NCBI GenBank assembly: GCA_009712185.1
Contig: WASQ01000051.1
Span: forward strand, 1 to 36,423
Length of the DNA stretch: 36,423 nt
DNA from: Telmatospirillum sp.
GTDB taxonomy: Bacteria; Pseudomonadota; Alphaproteobacteria; Rhodospirillales; Magnetospirillaceae
Direction: 5' to 3'
A model generated the notes under the pieces. It was not told the DNA's origin and searched no databases. It saw only the letters and a list, made by a program, of their open reading frames with translations. A program made the translations under genes and the position numbers. Below are positions 15,001-23,048 of the stretch, one piece after another (positions within the stretch are counted from its first letter, which is position 1; each line of letters begins with the position of its first letter).

Positions 15001-16274
15001 TTTTTGGCGATTTCATGCTGGGGGCGAGAAGCCGTCTTCTGCCGATATCCGTGCCATTTCCGTTTTTTGCGGCCGCAGTCCTGTTCCAGATCGCCGGCTG
15101 GGGGCTGCTGGCGGCTTTCGCGGACGAGGCGCCCGGTTTCTCCGGCGGTCCGGGCCAGATTCTGGCGTCGCTGCATCTGGTGACGCTGGGGGTCGGTCTG
15201 ATGACGGCGATGGGGGCGCTGTTCCAGATCCTGCCGGTCGTCACGGGGCGGCCTTTGCGGTCGGTGACGGTGTGCCGGGTCATCTTCGGTCTTTTTTTTC
15301 CCGGTGTCCTTGCGCTGACCCATGGCATGGGGCATCAGCAGGTCTGGGTCATGGAGGCCGGGGCGGCGCTGACGGTTGCCGCGATCCTGCTGTTTCTGGC
15401 CCAGGCGGCGGCGGGGTTGCGTCATGCCGGGGATCTTGGCGTGGTGACCGAACATGTCGAGATCGCGCTGGCCTGCCTTTTGTTCCTGGCGCTTCTCGGC
15501 CTGTCGCTGGTGGCCGATCTGGACCGGGGCTTTCTTTGGGATCATGCGGCGGTGGCGCGGGTCCATTCGGTGGTTTCGGCCTACGGTTTCATGGGGCTGT
15601 TGGCGGCGGGGATGAGCTTCATCCTGATCCCCATGTTCGGATTGGCGCGCCCTGCCGACGAACGGACCGGCCGCTATGCGGCCTGGGCGATGATCGCGGG
15701 CGTGGCGCTTGCCGTCACCGGGCTTCTGACCGACGAGAACCGGATCCTGTTTCCGGGTGCCATCGTCGGTCTGGCCGGTCTGGTCCTGCATCTGTCGGTG
15801 ATGGTCGAGGTGATGCGCACCCGCATGGAAAAGGCGGACGGTCCCTCTTTCCTTCTGATCCGGCTGGGGTGGGGGATGATGCCCGCCAGCATCCTGGTCG
15901 GGGTGACAGCCGCCGCCGGAGTTGCCGTGGACAGGACCGGCCCCCTGTTCGGCTTCATTCTGATCTTCGGCTGGATGCTGTCCTTTGTGATGGGCGTGCT
16001 TCAACGGATTCTGCCCTTTCTGGGGGCGATGCACACTGTCGGTGGTGTACGACGGCCGCTGGCGCAATCGGATCTGACCGTTTCCTCCGCGCTTTGGCTG
16101 CATTTTGCCGGTCATGTGGCGGGGCTTCTTCTCGCGGGGGCGGGGCTGGTGCTCCAGTCCGGTCTTCTGGTCCGTCTGGGGGCGCTGGCCGGGCTCACCG
16201 GGGCGCTGGCGTTCGCCGGTTTCTTCCTTGTGCTTTGCGCAAGGCTCTGGCGGCATTTGCGCGTCCCGGCCTGA
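14997..16274 (+). CDS. 12-helix membrane protein, NnrS / oxidase-subunit-I-like
   Basis: A 425-residue integral membrane protein with about twelve hydrophobic segments. The motif LASLHLVTLGVGLMTAMGALFQILPVVTGRP (about 58-88) carries a conserved His followed by a glycine-rich helix, as in NnrS-like and heme-copper-oxidase-related proteins; further candidate metal or heme His residues occur in LALTHGMGHQQ, VTEHVE, ARVHSVVSAYGFMG and LWLHFAGHVAG. NnrS proteins bind heme and copper and protect against nitric oxide stress. It is coupled to the DUF2249 gene by an ATGA overlap, indicating a joint role. Whether it is an enzyme or a sensor is not decided by sequence. Family assignment is moderately sure; the fold class is firmer. 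Confidence 0.7.
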   Translation: MIFGDFMLGARSRLLPISVPFPFFAAAVLFQIAGWGLLAAFADEAPGFSGGPGQILASLHLVTLGVGLMTAMGALFQILPVVTGRPLRSVTVCRVIFGLFFPGVLALTHGMGHQQVWVMEAGAALTVAAILLFLAQAAAGLRHAGDLGVVTEHVEIALACLLFLALLGLSLVADLDRGFLWDHAAVARVHSVVSAYGFMGLLAAGMSFILIPMFGLARPADERTGRYAAWAMIAGVALAVTGLLTDENRILFPGAIVGLAGLVLHLSVMVEVMRTRMEKADGPSFLLIRLGWGMMPASILVGVTAAAGVAVDRTGPLFGFILIFGWMLSFVMGVLQRILPFLGAMHTVGGVRRPLAQSDLTVSSALWLHFAGHVAGLLLAGAGLVLQSGLLVRLGALAGLTGALAFAGFFLVLCARLWRHLRVPA

Positions 16275-16365
16275 ACGGCCCTTCGCGCGATTGATCTTCG
16301 ATGATCGGCGGATATGGTGCGGTATGAGTATTATCGGGATATTCTTGCCCGAGATTGCTCGCCAT

Positions 16366-16379
16366 TTGATAGAAATCAA
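16366..16379. promoter_or_regulatory. Perfect FNR/DNR-type box upstream of the first chemoreceptor
   Basis: TTGATAGAAATCAA is an exact match to TTGAT-N4-ATCAA. GATAAA at 16403-16408 is a plausible -10; with a start near 16414 the box centre would be at -41.5, the class II activation position. The transcript would have a leader of about 147 bases before the chemoreceptor ATG. Confidence 0.75.
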
Positions 16380-16560
16380 TTCATTTATCGGAGAATTTTC
16401 CAGATAAAGCATCTGTACGGAAAATATAGCGTCAATCAGATCTTAATGTTGTCCACACGACAATAATGTTCGGTTCATGTGTTGTTGATGGTGACCGTCG
16501 TCTATGGGAGGGCGACGGAACATATGGCCCTAAAATGGAAACGTCGTGAGTGGGGACAGT

Positions 16561-18261
16561 ATGCACTTGAGATCGGTTACAACGCGTCTTTTGGCTGTGA
16601 TCGCCTTGAGCGCCGTCGGCTTTGTGGCGGTTGCGGCGATCGGCGCGGAGTTGCTTCACCGTCAGATGGTCACTGACAAGGTCGAAAAAACGCGCGGCAT
16701 TGTCGAAGCCACCCGGGATATTGCGAAAGTCTACGAGGACCGGGTCCGGAAAGGCGAAATGGACGAGACCTCGGCCCGGGATCGCGTCAAGCAGATCGTC
16801 CGCGGGTTGCGTTACGACGGCGACAATTATGTTTTCGTCCAGGATCTCGCCGGCACGGTTCTGGTCCATGGCATCAGTCCCGATCGCGAAAACCGGAATG
16901 TGATGGAGGAAAAGGACGCCGCCGGCAACGCCTATCACCGGATCATTTCCGAGATCGCGGGCCACGGAGGGGGGCATCTGACCTACTATTTTCCGAAAGC
17001 CGGCGGGACAAAGCCCTATCCGAAACTGGCGTCGGTCGCGCCCTTCCCCGCCTGGGGCTGGGTCTTCGTCACGGGAACCTATATCGACGATATCGAGGAC
17101 CAGTATCTGACCGTCATCGGCATTCTGGGCGGTGTCGGGGTTGTCATCCTGGCCATCTGCGGGACGGCGGGCTTCCTGTTGTCCCGGTCGATCGCGAAGC
17201 CGCTCCGGTCGCTGGCGGATATCACCCGCCATCTTTCGGCGGGGGATTATTCCGTCTCCGTCCCGACCGGCCAGGGTATCGAGGAAATCGGAATTCTGGC
17301 CCAGGCCGTGGGAGGCCTGCGCGACGAGGCGAGGGCGGCCGAGGCGCTGCGGGGCGAACATAAGAATGCGGAACGCCGTCATGAGGAGGAACGCAGGGCG
17401 CGTGATCTGCATCTTGCGGAAGCATTCGAATCCAAGGTTCTGACCCTGGTGGATCAGGTCTGTCAGTCGGCGTCGGAGATGGAGGGGATGCTGAAGGAGG
17501 TGTCCGGGGAATCGAGTACCACTCAGGACCGCATGCAGGTGACGTCCTCCTCGATGGAGGAATCGACGCTGGCGATCCAGAATGTGGCGTCGGCGTCCGA
17601 GGAACTGGGCTCCTCTATTTCGGAGATCAGCCGTCAGGTGGCCGAGGCGGCCGACATTTCCCGGACGGCCGTGGAAGAGACGCGCAATACCAACGACATG
17701 ATGGAGAAACTGGCCGGATCGGCGGAGCGGATCAGCGAGGTGATCAAGCTGATCAACGCGATTGCCGGGCAGACCAATCTTCTGGCGCTGAACGCGACGA
17801 TCGAGGCGGCCCGGGCGGGCGACGCCGGCAAGGGCTTCGCCGTGGTGGCCGGCGAGGTGAAAAATCTGGCCTTACAGACGTCGCGCGCGACCGACGAGAT
17901 TTCCGAACAGGTGACGACGGTTCAGACCGATACCAAGCGGACGGTCGAGGCGGTCAAGGGCATCGGCCGGGTGATCGACCATGTCCGGGAGCTTTCCGCC
18001 GGCATCGCCTCGGCGGTGGAGGAGCAGGGCGCCGCCACGCAGGAAATCACCCGCAATGTGCATCTGGTGAGCGGAAAGACACGCGAAGTGACCGACGATG
18101 TCGGCAATGTCACGGCTTCGGCGGTGCGGAATGTCACCACCGCGTCGAAGCTGGTGGAAATGTCGGCCGGGCTGGCCGGCAATCTCCGGGCGCTGCATGG
18201 GGCCGTCACCGAATTCGTGACGGAAATCCGCAGCGGGTCGGTCAAGGCTTGGGAGGCTTGA
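16561..18261 (+). CDS. Methyl-accepting chemotaxis protein, sCache_2 sensor (paralogue 1)
   Basis: A 566-residue chemoreceptor. TM1 is about 8-30; the periplasmic sCache_2 domain about 35-180 (RYDGDNYVFVQD, ENRNVMEEKDAAGN, WGWVFVTGTYIDDIED); TM2 about 183-207; HAMP about 208-260; the cytoplasmic signalling domain about 290-560 with the hairpin tip IAGQTNLLALNATIEAARAGDAGKGFAVVAGEVKNLA. It signals through CheA/CheW. No NWETF-type CheR/CheB tether is present; the protein ends VKAWEA. The ATG at 16561 follows GGGGA. Residues 321-563 are encoded by DNA identical to the second receptor gene. A perfect FNR-type box upstream suggests low-oxygen or NO-linked expression; small organic acids are common sCache_2 ligands. 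Confidence 0.94.
   Translation: MHLRSVTTRLLAVIALSAVGFVAVAAIGAELLHRQMVTDKVEKTRGIVEATRDIAKVYEDRVRKGEMDETSARDRVKQIVRGLRYDGDNYVFVQDLAGTVLVHGISPDRENRNVMEEKDAAGNAYHRIISEIAGHGGGHLTYYFPKAGGTKPYPKLASVAPFPAWGWVFVTGTYIDDIEDQYLTVIGILGGVGVVILAICGTAGFLLSRSIAKPLRSLADITRHLSAGDYSVSVPTGQGIEEIGILAQAVGGLRDEARAAEALRGEHKNAERRHEEERRARDLHLAEAFESKVLTLVDQVCQSASEMEGMLKEVSGESSTTQDRMQVTSSSMEESTLAIQNVASASEELGSSISEISRQVAEAADISRTAVEETRNTNDMMEKLAGSAERISEVIKLINAIAGQTNLLALNATIEAARAGDAGKGFAVVAGEVKNLALQTSRATDEISEQVTTVQTDTKRTVEAVKGIGRVIDHVRELSAGIASAVEEQGAATQEITRNVHLVSGKTREVTDDVGNVTASAVRNVTTASKLVEMSAGLAGNLRALHGAVTEFVTEIRSGSVKAWEA
17521..18249 (+). repeat. 729-bp direct repeat, copy 1 (chemoreceptor signalling domain)
   Basis: Identical base for base to 19821-20549. 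Bounded by mismatches at 17520 and 18250. It encodes the signalling domain only. Confidence 0.95.
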
Positions 18262-18860
18262 GGAACCCTGCAGGTTGAGGGGGCGGCGGGGCGCATGTCC
18301 CGCCCCTTGCCGCGGGGGGCGCATGGCAGAAGCGGGATTGGGCGTGCCCGATCTTTTGTATCCCGCCGGCCGGCAGCGTCCGGGAAGGCTGTGCCGACAT
18401 CTTCGCCCTGTGTGCGCGGAAGGACGGACAACTGGTCGATCCAGTCCGCGCGGAAGGCGATTCTGCCGATCAGAGCGTTGTTCCCGGCCGCGCCCCAGAG
18501 CCAAGTTTCTCCGAAACCCTTGGGCCCTCGCTCGCTATCCACTCGCGGGCCCGAGGGGGGCGGCCAACCGGCGATGAGTCATTCTCAGTGCCGGTTGGTA
18601 TCGCATTGTTCATGTTGGATAGTGATTCAATAATATTGAAAACCATAAGGTAAAAATATGGAAATCAATATAACTAGGTGGATATTATTGGGGTGCTTGA
18701 AATTATCAGATTATTACATATTACGTTATAAAGAAAATGTTAAGACCATCGACATAAGAGTAAAAGCCGGTGGCATGTGTCCGGATCTGAATCCGTCATC
18801 CTAGAGAATTCCAATGAACACATGACGCTTTGGTTGAGGGGCTGAGAGCAGGGGGACGTA
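18262..18860. other. 599-base gap between the chemoreceptor genes
   Basis: No gene is supported. The left half is GC-rich: a GGGGCG/CGCCCC hairpin shortly after the first receptor's stop, a repeat copy at 18496-18525, and a 9-bp stem CCAACCGGC/GCCGGTTGG (18564-18572 with 18590-18598). The right half (18600-18830) is AT-rich and must hold the second receptor's promoter; it contains TTCAAT-AAT-ATTGAA at 18626-18640. No FNR-type box occurs here, in contrast to the first receptor. Confidence 0.5.
18496..18525. repeat. Short intergenic repeat, copy 1
   Basis: CAGAGC, a short variable spacer, TCTCCGAAA, one variable base, CCTTGGGC. The same order and nearly the same spacing occur at 25042-25070 in another gap. 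23 of about 30 positions agree in the fixed blocks. Confidence 0.45.
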
Positions 18861-20555
18861 ATGCATTTTAAATCGGTTACGACGCGTCTGTTGGCCGTGA
18901 TCGCGTTGAGTGCTGTTGGTTTTGTGGCAATGGCGGCGATCAGCGCCGAGCTCATTCACAAGCAGATGGTGAATGACAAGATCGAGAAGACCCGGGGAAT
19001 CGTGGAAACGACCCGCGACGTCGCGAAAGTTTATTACGAGCGCGTTCAGAAGGGCGAGATGGATGAGGCCACAGCCCAGGCGCAGGTCAAGGTGATTGTC
19101 CGTGGACTTCGATATGATGGCGACAATTACGTCTATATTCACGACTTCTCGGGCACTGTTCTCGCTCATGGCGTGAAGCCGGAACGTGAAAATCGGAACT
19201 TCATCGATGAGAAGGACGCCGCCGGCAATCTCTATATCCGTGAGATCTCCGAGGTGGCGAGCCATGGCACCGGACATCTGACCTATTATTTCCCGAAAGC
19301 CGGCGGGACAAAGCCCTATCCGAAACTGGCATCGGTCGCCACATTCCAGCCTTGGGGTTGGATTTTTGCCTCCGGGACTTACATCGACGACATCGAGGAC
19401 CAGTATCTGACCGTCATCGGCATTCTGGCCGGCGTCGGTGTTGTCATTCTGGCCATCTGCGGTACCGCCGGCATCCTTCTGTCCCGGTCCATCGCCAAAC
19501 CCTTGAGCGTTCTCGCCGACGTGACCCGCCATCTGGCCGGCGGGGATTATTCCGTTACCGTGCCGACCGGACAGAGTATCGAAGAGATCGATGTCCTGGC
19601 CCAGGCCGTGGGAGGCCTGCGCGACGAAGCGAGGGCCGCCGAGGCGCTGAGGGGGGAGCAGAAGGATAACGAACGTCGCAATGAGGAGGAACGCCGGGCG
19701 GCCGACCTTCGTCTGGCGGAAGCGTTCGAGTCCAAGGTTCTGGCCCTGGTGGATCAGGTCTGTCAGTCGGCGTCGGAGATGGAGGGGATGCTGAAGGGGA
19801 TGTCCGAGGATTCGGGCACTACTCAGGACCGCATGCAGGTGACGTCCTCCTCGATGGAGGAATCGACGCTGGCGATCCAGAATGTGGCGTCGGCGTCCGA
19901 GGAACTGGGCTCCTCTATTTCGGAGATCAGCCGTCAGGTGGCCGAGGCGGCCGACATTTCCCGGACGGCCGTGGAAGAGACGCGCAATACCAACGACATG
20001 ATGGAGAAACTGGCCGGATCGGCGGAGCGGATCAGCGAGGTGATCAAGCTGATCAACGCGATTGCCGGGCAGACCAATCTTCTGGCGCTGAACGCGACGA
20101 TCGAGGCGGCCCGGGCGGGCGACGCCGGCAAGGGCTTCGCCGTGGTGGCCGGCGAGGTGAAAAATCTGGCCTTACAGACGTCGCGCGCGACCGACGAGAT
20201 TTCCGAACAGGTGACGACGGTTCAGACCGATACCAAGCGGACGGTCGAGGCGGTCAAGGGCATCGGCCGGGTGATCGACCATGTCCGGGAGCTTTCCGCC
20301 GGCATCGCCTCGGCGGTGGAGGAGCAGGGCGCCGCCACGCAGGAAATCACCCGCAATGTGCATCTGGTGAGCGGAAAGACACGCGAAGTGACCGACGATG
20401 TCGGCAATGTCACGGCTTCGGCGGTGCGGAATGTCACCACCGCGTCGAAGCTGGTGGAAATGTCGGCCGGGCTGGCCGGCAATCTCCGGGCGCTGCATGG
20501 GGCCGTCACCGAATTCGTGACGGAAATCCGCAGCGGGTCGGTCAAGGCTCTTTAG
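18861..20555 (+). CDS. Methyl-accepting chemotaxis protein, sCache_2 sensor (paralogue 2)
   Basis: A 564-residue chemoreceptor, collinear with the preceding one at a constant 2300-base offset and without indels until the last codons (ends GSVKAL). The sCache_2 sensor differs at many residues (for example YVYIHDFSGTVLAHGVKPERENRNFIDEKDAAGN, YIREISEVASHGTGHL and ATFQPWGWIFASGTYIDD), so the ligand or affinity may differ, while the signalling domain from residue 321 on is identical. TM and HAMP positions are as in paralogue 1. The ATG at 18861 follows AGGGGGA. It has its own AT-rich upstream region with no FNR-type box. A bidirectional hairpin follows the stop. Confidence 0.94.
   Translation: MHFKSVTTRLLAVIALSAVGFVAMAAISAELIHKQMVNDKIEKTRGIVETTRDVAKVYYERVQKGEMDEATAQAQVKVIVRGLRYDGDNYVYIHDFSGTVLAHGVKPERENRNFIDEKDAAGNLYIREISEVASHGTGHLTYYFPKAGGTKPYPKLASVATFQPWGWIFASGTYIDDIEDQYLTVIGILAGVGVVILAICGTAGILLSRSIAKPLSVLADVTRHLAGGDYSVTVPTGQSIEEIDVLAQAVGGLRDEARAAEALRGEQKDNERRNEEERRAADLRLAEAFESKVLALVDQVCQSASEMEGMLKGMSEDSGTTQDRMQVTSSSMEESTLAIQNVASASEELGSSISEISRQVAEAADISRTAVEETRNTNDMMEKLAGSAERISEVIKLINAIAGQTNLLALNATIEAARAGDAGKGFAVVAGEVKNLALQTSRATDEISEQVTTVQTDTKRTVEAVKGIGRVIDHVRELSAGIASAVEEQGAATQEITRNVHLVSGKTREVTDDVGNVTASAVRNVTTASKLVEMSAGLAGNLRALHGAVTEFVTEIRSGSVKAL
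19821..20549 (+). repeat. 729-bp direct repeat, copy 2 (chemoreceptor signalling domain)
   Basis: Identical to 17521-18249; the mismatches at 19820 and 20550 mark the edges. Confidence 0.95.
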
Positions 20556-20577
20556 GCGTCAAGCCGGGAGAGTGCGT

Positions 20578-20614
20578 GGCATCCGGGGCTGCGGAATTCG
20601 CCGCCCCGGATGCC
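20578..20614. terminator. Bidirectional hairpin between convergent genes
   Basis: A perfect 12-bp stem GGCATCCGGGGC/GCCCCGGATGCC (20578-20589 with 20603-20614), between the second chemoreceptor and the acidic protein gene. There is no T-run on either side. Confidence 0.6.
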
Positions 20615-20621
20615 GGGACCG

Positions 20622-20963
20622 TCAGTGCTCGATCGCCTCGTCAGCCGAAAGAATGGAGACGCCGGTGCCGTCCTCGTCCTCGATGACGACGATATCGCCC
20701 TCGATGCGTCCCTGATCCTCGGGGAGAGTGTTGAAATAGTGCCAGATGAAAGCGACCGAAATGGTCTGGTCGATCTGATCGTCCTCATCCAGTTCGTCAT
20801 CGTCCATCGCCGAGACGTCACGCAGAATTTCAAAGGACTCGTCCAGCATCTCCTCGAAATCGGTACCGTCTTCGATGATGCCCTGGATGATCTGTTCGTG
20901 TTCCTTGTCATCCAGCTCATATTTCCATTCGGCATCACCGGATTTGAAATAGACGGTCTTCAT
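20622..20963 (-). CDS. Small strongly acidic hypothetical protein
   Basis: A 113-residue protein, MKTVYFKSGDAEWKYELDD at the N-terminus, with a dense Asp/Glu block in the middle (MDDDELDEDDQIDQ) and a compact ending IVVIEDEDGTGVSILSADEAIEH. No signal peptide, transmembrane segment or Cys is seen, so it is cytosolic. I do not recognise the family. The ATG at 20963 is preceded by GGGAG. It is a single gene, convergent with the chemoreceptor and divergent from purU. The charge suggests a binding partner with a basic surface or an ion/buffer role, but nothing in the sequence fixes this. Confidence 0.72.
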   Translation of the reverse strand: MKTVYFKSGDAEWKYELDDKEHEQIIQGIIEDGTDFEEMLDESFEILRDVSAMDDDELDEDDQIDQTISVAFIWHYFNTLPEDQGRIEGDIVVIEDEDGTGVSILSADEAIEH

Positions 20964-21274
20964 AGGGTGTACTCCCGATCTCACAAGGGACGGCCGCAAG
21001 CGGCCGCAATCAACATTTACCCGAATGAAGCCGGTTGGTGTCCGCCGGGTCTTTCGAACTCCGCCGCCCCGCCAGTCATGGGCAGCCTGACCATCCTCAA
21101 TCCTGAGGGAAAAAGCAAGCTGAAGAGAACCCGCGCATCATCGGGATGGTTGCACCCGGGCGCCCCGTCCGATCGTCCATCGGCAAATGGTCGGATGGAA
21201 TGGGCCTTCTGCAAACTATGCTCTTGGCGAGGCGTCCTCCATCGGCTACCAGAGGTACTCCAGCGGAGGTATGC
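20964..21274. other. 311-base divergent gap upstream of purU
   Basis: No gene is supported. It holds a 7-bp palindrome CGGCCGC-AA-GCGGCCG at 20991-21006 on the acidic-protein side, and at its right end the hairpin described at 21236-21269. Several in-frame ATGs exist before purU, but none has a ribosome binding site as good as the GGAGG at 21265. Confidence 0.5.
21236..21269 (+). promoter_or_regulatory. Hairpin that would mask the purU ribosome binding site
   Basis: CCTCC (21236-21240) is complementary to the purU Shine-Dalgarno GGAGG (21265-21269); inside, TACC-AGA-GGTA (21247-21257) forms a second helix separated by an asymmetric internal loop. This resembles a translational switch, but I could not match it to a known riboswitch class. 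Confidence 0.4.
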
Positions 21275-22135
21275 ATGAACGGTAGACATAAGATCATCCT
21301 CACCATCACCTGCCCCGATACGGTCGGTATCGTCGCCGCGGTTTCCGGCTTTTTGACTGAGCATGACGCCTTTATCACGGAGGCGGCCCAGTATGGCGAC
21401 CCTTTCTCGAAACGTTTTTTCATGCGGTGCGGCTTCGTCACGGGCGCGCTCTCTCCGCCGGTCGAAGAACTGGAAAAGCGCTTTTCATTGATTGCCCAGC
21501 GCTTCCAGATGATCTGGCGCATGCATGACGGGGAAAAGAAATCCCGGGTCGTGATCATGGTGTCTAAATTCGGCCACTGCCTTAACGATCTTCTTCATCG
21601 TTATCAGGCGGGATCGTTACCGATCGAAATTCCCGCAGTGATTTCAAATCATGCGGACATGAAGGCCCAGGTCGAGTGGAATGGCATCCCTTACCATTAT
21701 TTGCCGGTCGACAAGGCGGACAAGTCGAAGCAGGAACGGGCGATGATCCAGCTTCTGGACGACCTTAATCCGGATCTCGTGGTGCTGGCCCGCTACATGC
21801 AAATTCTGTCGCCGGATCTCTGCGCCAAGCTGGCCGGCCATTGTATCAATATCCACCATTCCTTCCTGCCCAGCTTCAAGGGGGCAAAACCCTACCACCA
21901 GGCTCATGCCCGGGGAGTCAAGCTGATCGGGGCGACCGCCCACTATGTGACGACGGACCTGGACGAAGGGCCGATCATTGACCAGGCGGTCGAACGAGTC
22001 GACCATACGCATACGCCGGACGATCTGGTGGCCCTTGGGCGGGATATCGAAAATGTCGTGCTGGCCCGGGCGGTGCGGTATCACACGGAGCATCGCGTCC
22101 TGGTGAACGGCGGGAAGACAGTGGTTTTTAAATAG
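21275..22135 (+). CDS. purU: Formyltetrahydrofolate deformylase
   Basis: A 286-residue enzyme that hydrolyses 10-formyl-THF to formate and THF, balancing one-carbon pools and supplying formate. The N-terminal ACT domain is about 5-85 (ILTITCPDTVGIVAAVSGFL). The formyltransferase-type catalytic domain is about 90-286 with INIHHSFLPSFKGAKPYHQA (Asn192, His194) and ATAHYVTTDLDEGPIIDQ (Asp230), the Asn-His-Asp catalytic set. The length is normal for PurU. The ATG at 21275 has GGAGG eight bases upstream and gives the usual N-terminus; the frame is open further upstream without similarity. It is followed 28 bases later by a Crp regulator on the same strand, possibly as one operon. Confidence 0.96.
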   Translation: MNGRHKIILTITCPDTVGIVAAVSGFLTEHDAFITEAAQYGDPFSKRFFMRCGFVTGALSPPVEELEKRFSLIAQRFQMIWRMHDGEKKSRVVIMVSKFGHCLNDLLHRYQAGSLPIEIPAVISNHADMKAQVEWNGIPYHYLPVDKADKSKQERAMIQLLDDLNPDLVVLARYMQILSPDLCAKLAGHCINIHHSFLPSFKGAKPYHQAHARGVKLIGATAHYVTTDLDEGPIIDQAVERVDHTHTPDDLVALGRDIENVVLARAVRYHTEHRVLVNGGKTVVFK

Positions 22136-22163
22136 CGGACCGTCTTTTTGATGCGGGTTGATC

Positions 22164-22865
22164 ATGGTTCACGATGCAAACGCCAATTTCGACACGACAC
22201 CGCTTCTGGTCACACTGACTGCGGACGAACGGGATATGCTGGCCCGTCAGTGCCGCTTTCGCCGGTTCTCCGGGGGAGAGCACATCATCGACGGGCAGAC
22301 CGAAAACCGTGACGTCTATTTCGTCATCGAGGGGACGGTCAGGGTCATCAACTATTCCCTCTCCGGTCGCGAAGTGACGCTGGACGACATTCCCGCCGGG
22401 GGCTATTTCGGTGAGTTGGCGGCGCTGGATGGCGGGCCGCGATCGGCCTTCGTGATGGCGCAGGGCGGAGAGGCGGTCACCGCGGCCATGCCTTATGACG
22501 TCTTCCTGGACCTGTTGTCCCGCAAACCGTTGATCGGACTTGAGATTATGCGTCGTCTGGCCCGTATGATCCGTCAGGCGACCGACCGGATCATGGATCT
22601 CAGCACTCTCGGGGCCAACAACCGGGTCCATGCCGAGTTGCTCCGGCAGGCCCTGGGGTCCCAGAACGACGGGCGGACGGCGGCGATCACACCGATCCCG
22701 TTGCACGCCGACATCGCAAGCCGGGTCAGCACGACCCGCGAGACCGTGGCGCGTGTCCTCAATGATCTGGCGCGAAGCGGTATTGTCGAGCGCAAGAAGA
22801 ACTCTTTGCTCATCCGCAATATCCCGAGACTGGCCATGTTGGTTGAAGATGTCCGGGGAAATTGA
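22164..22865 (+). CDS. Crp family regulator with a cAMP-type binding cassette
   Basis: A 233-residue protein. The cyclic-nucleotide barrel (about 8-125) has a phosphate-binding cassette GGYFGELAALDGGPRSAFVM with the Gly-Glu-Leu and Arg-Ser-Ala residues that contact cyclic-nucleotide phosphate in CRP, unlike the two Crp paralogues at 12893-14298. The C-helix follows (LIGLEIMRRLARMIRQATDRIMDLS), then the winged HTH (HADIASRVSTTRETVARVLNDLARSGIVERKKNSLLI), very like CRP. It probably activates or represses in response to cAMP or cGMP. The start is the ATG at 22164; a TTG at 22158 is possible. A strong terminator follows 113 bases after the stop. Confidence 0.9.
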   Translation: MVHDANANFDTTPLLVTLTADERDMLARQCRFRRFSGGEHIIDGQTENRDVYFVIEGTVRVINYSLSGREVTLDDIPAGGYFGELAALDGGPRSAFVMAQGGEAVTAAMPYDVFLDLLSRKPLIGLEIMRRLARMIRQATDRIMDLSTLGANNRVHAELLRQALGSQNDGRTAAITPIPLHADIASRVSTTRETVARVLNDLARSGIVERKKNSLLIRNIPRLAMLVEDVRGN

Positions 22866-22977
22866 TCCCTGTGTGATGTCTGTCACTGCATCTCCGCATG
22901 GTGGTGGTATGATCCCGTTCGATACCGGCGATGGCCCCGTGCTGTTGTCCAGTATCTTTTTCCCTCAAGAGCAACTC

Positions 22978-23006
22978 GGGCCGAGCAAGACTCGGCCCCT
23001 TTTTTT
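22978..23006 (+). terminator. Rho-independent terminator after the purU/Crp genes
   Basis: A perfect 8-bp stem GGGCCGAG/CTCGGCCC (22978-22985 with 22991-22998), a five-base loop and seven T at 23000-23006. Confidence 0.92.
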
Positions 23007-23048
23007 GGTGCGTTCTCGTATCGCAGCCCTTTTCGCCGGGAGGCCGGG

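Noticed and set aside
16275-16560. CtrA sites (TTAA-N7-TTAA) near chemotaxis or divK genes
   Set aside because: Only single TTAA half-sites were seen, not the spaced pair.
18262-18577. Short GC-rich frames between the chemoreceptor genes
   Set aside because: Arg/Pro/Gly-rich translations typical of non-coding high-GC DNA; one minus-strand frame runs into the receptor gene antisense.
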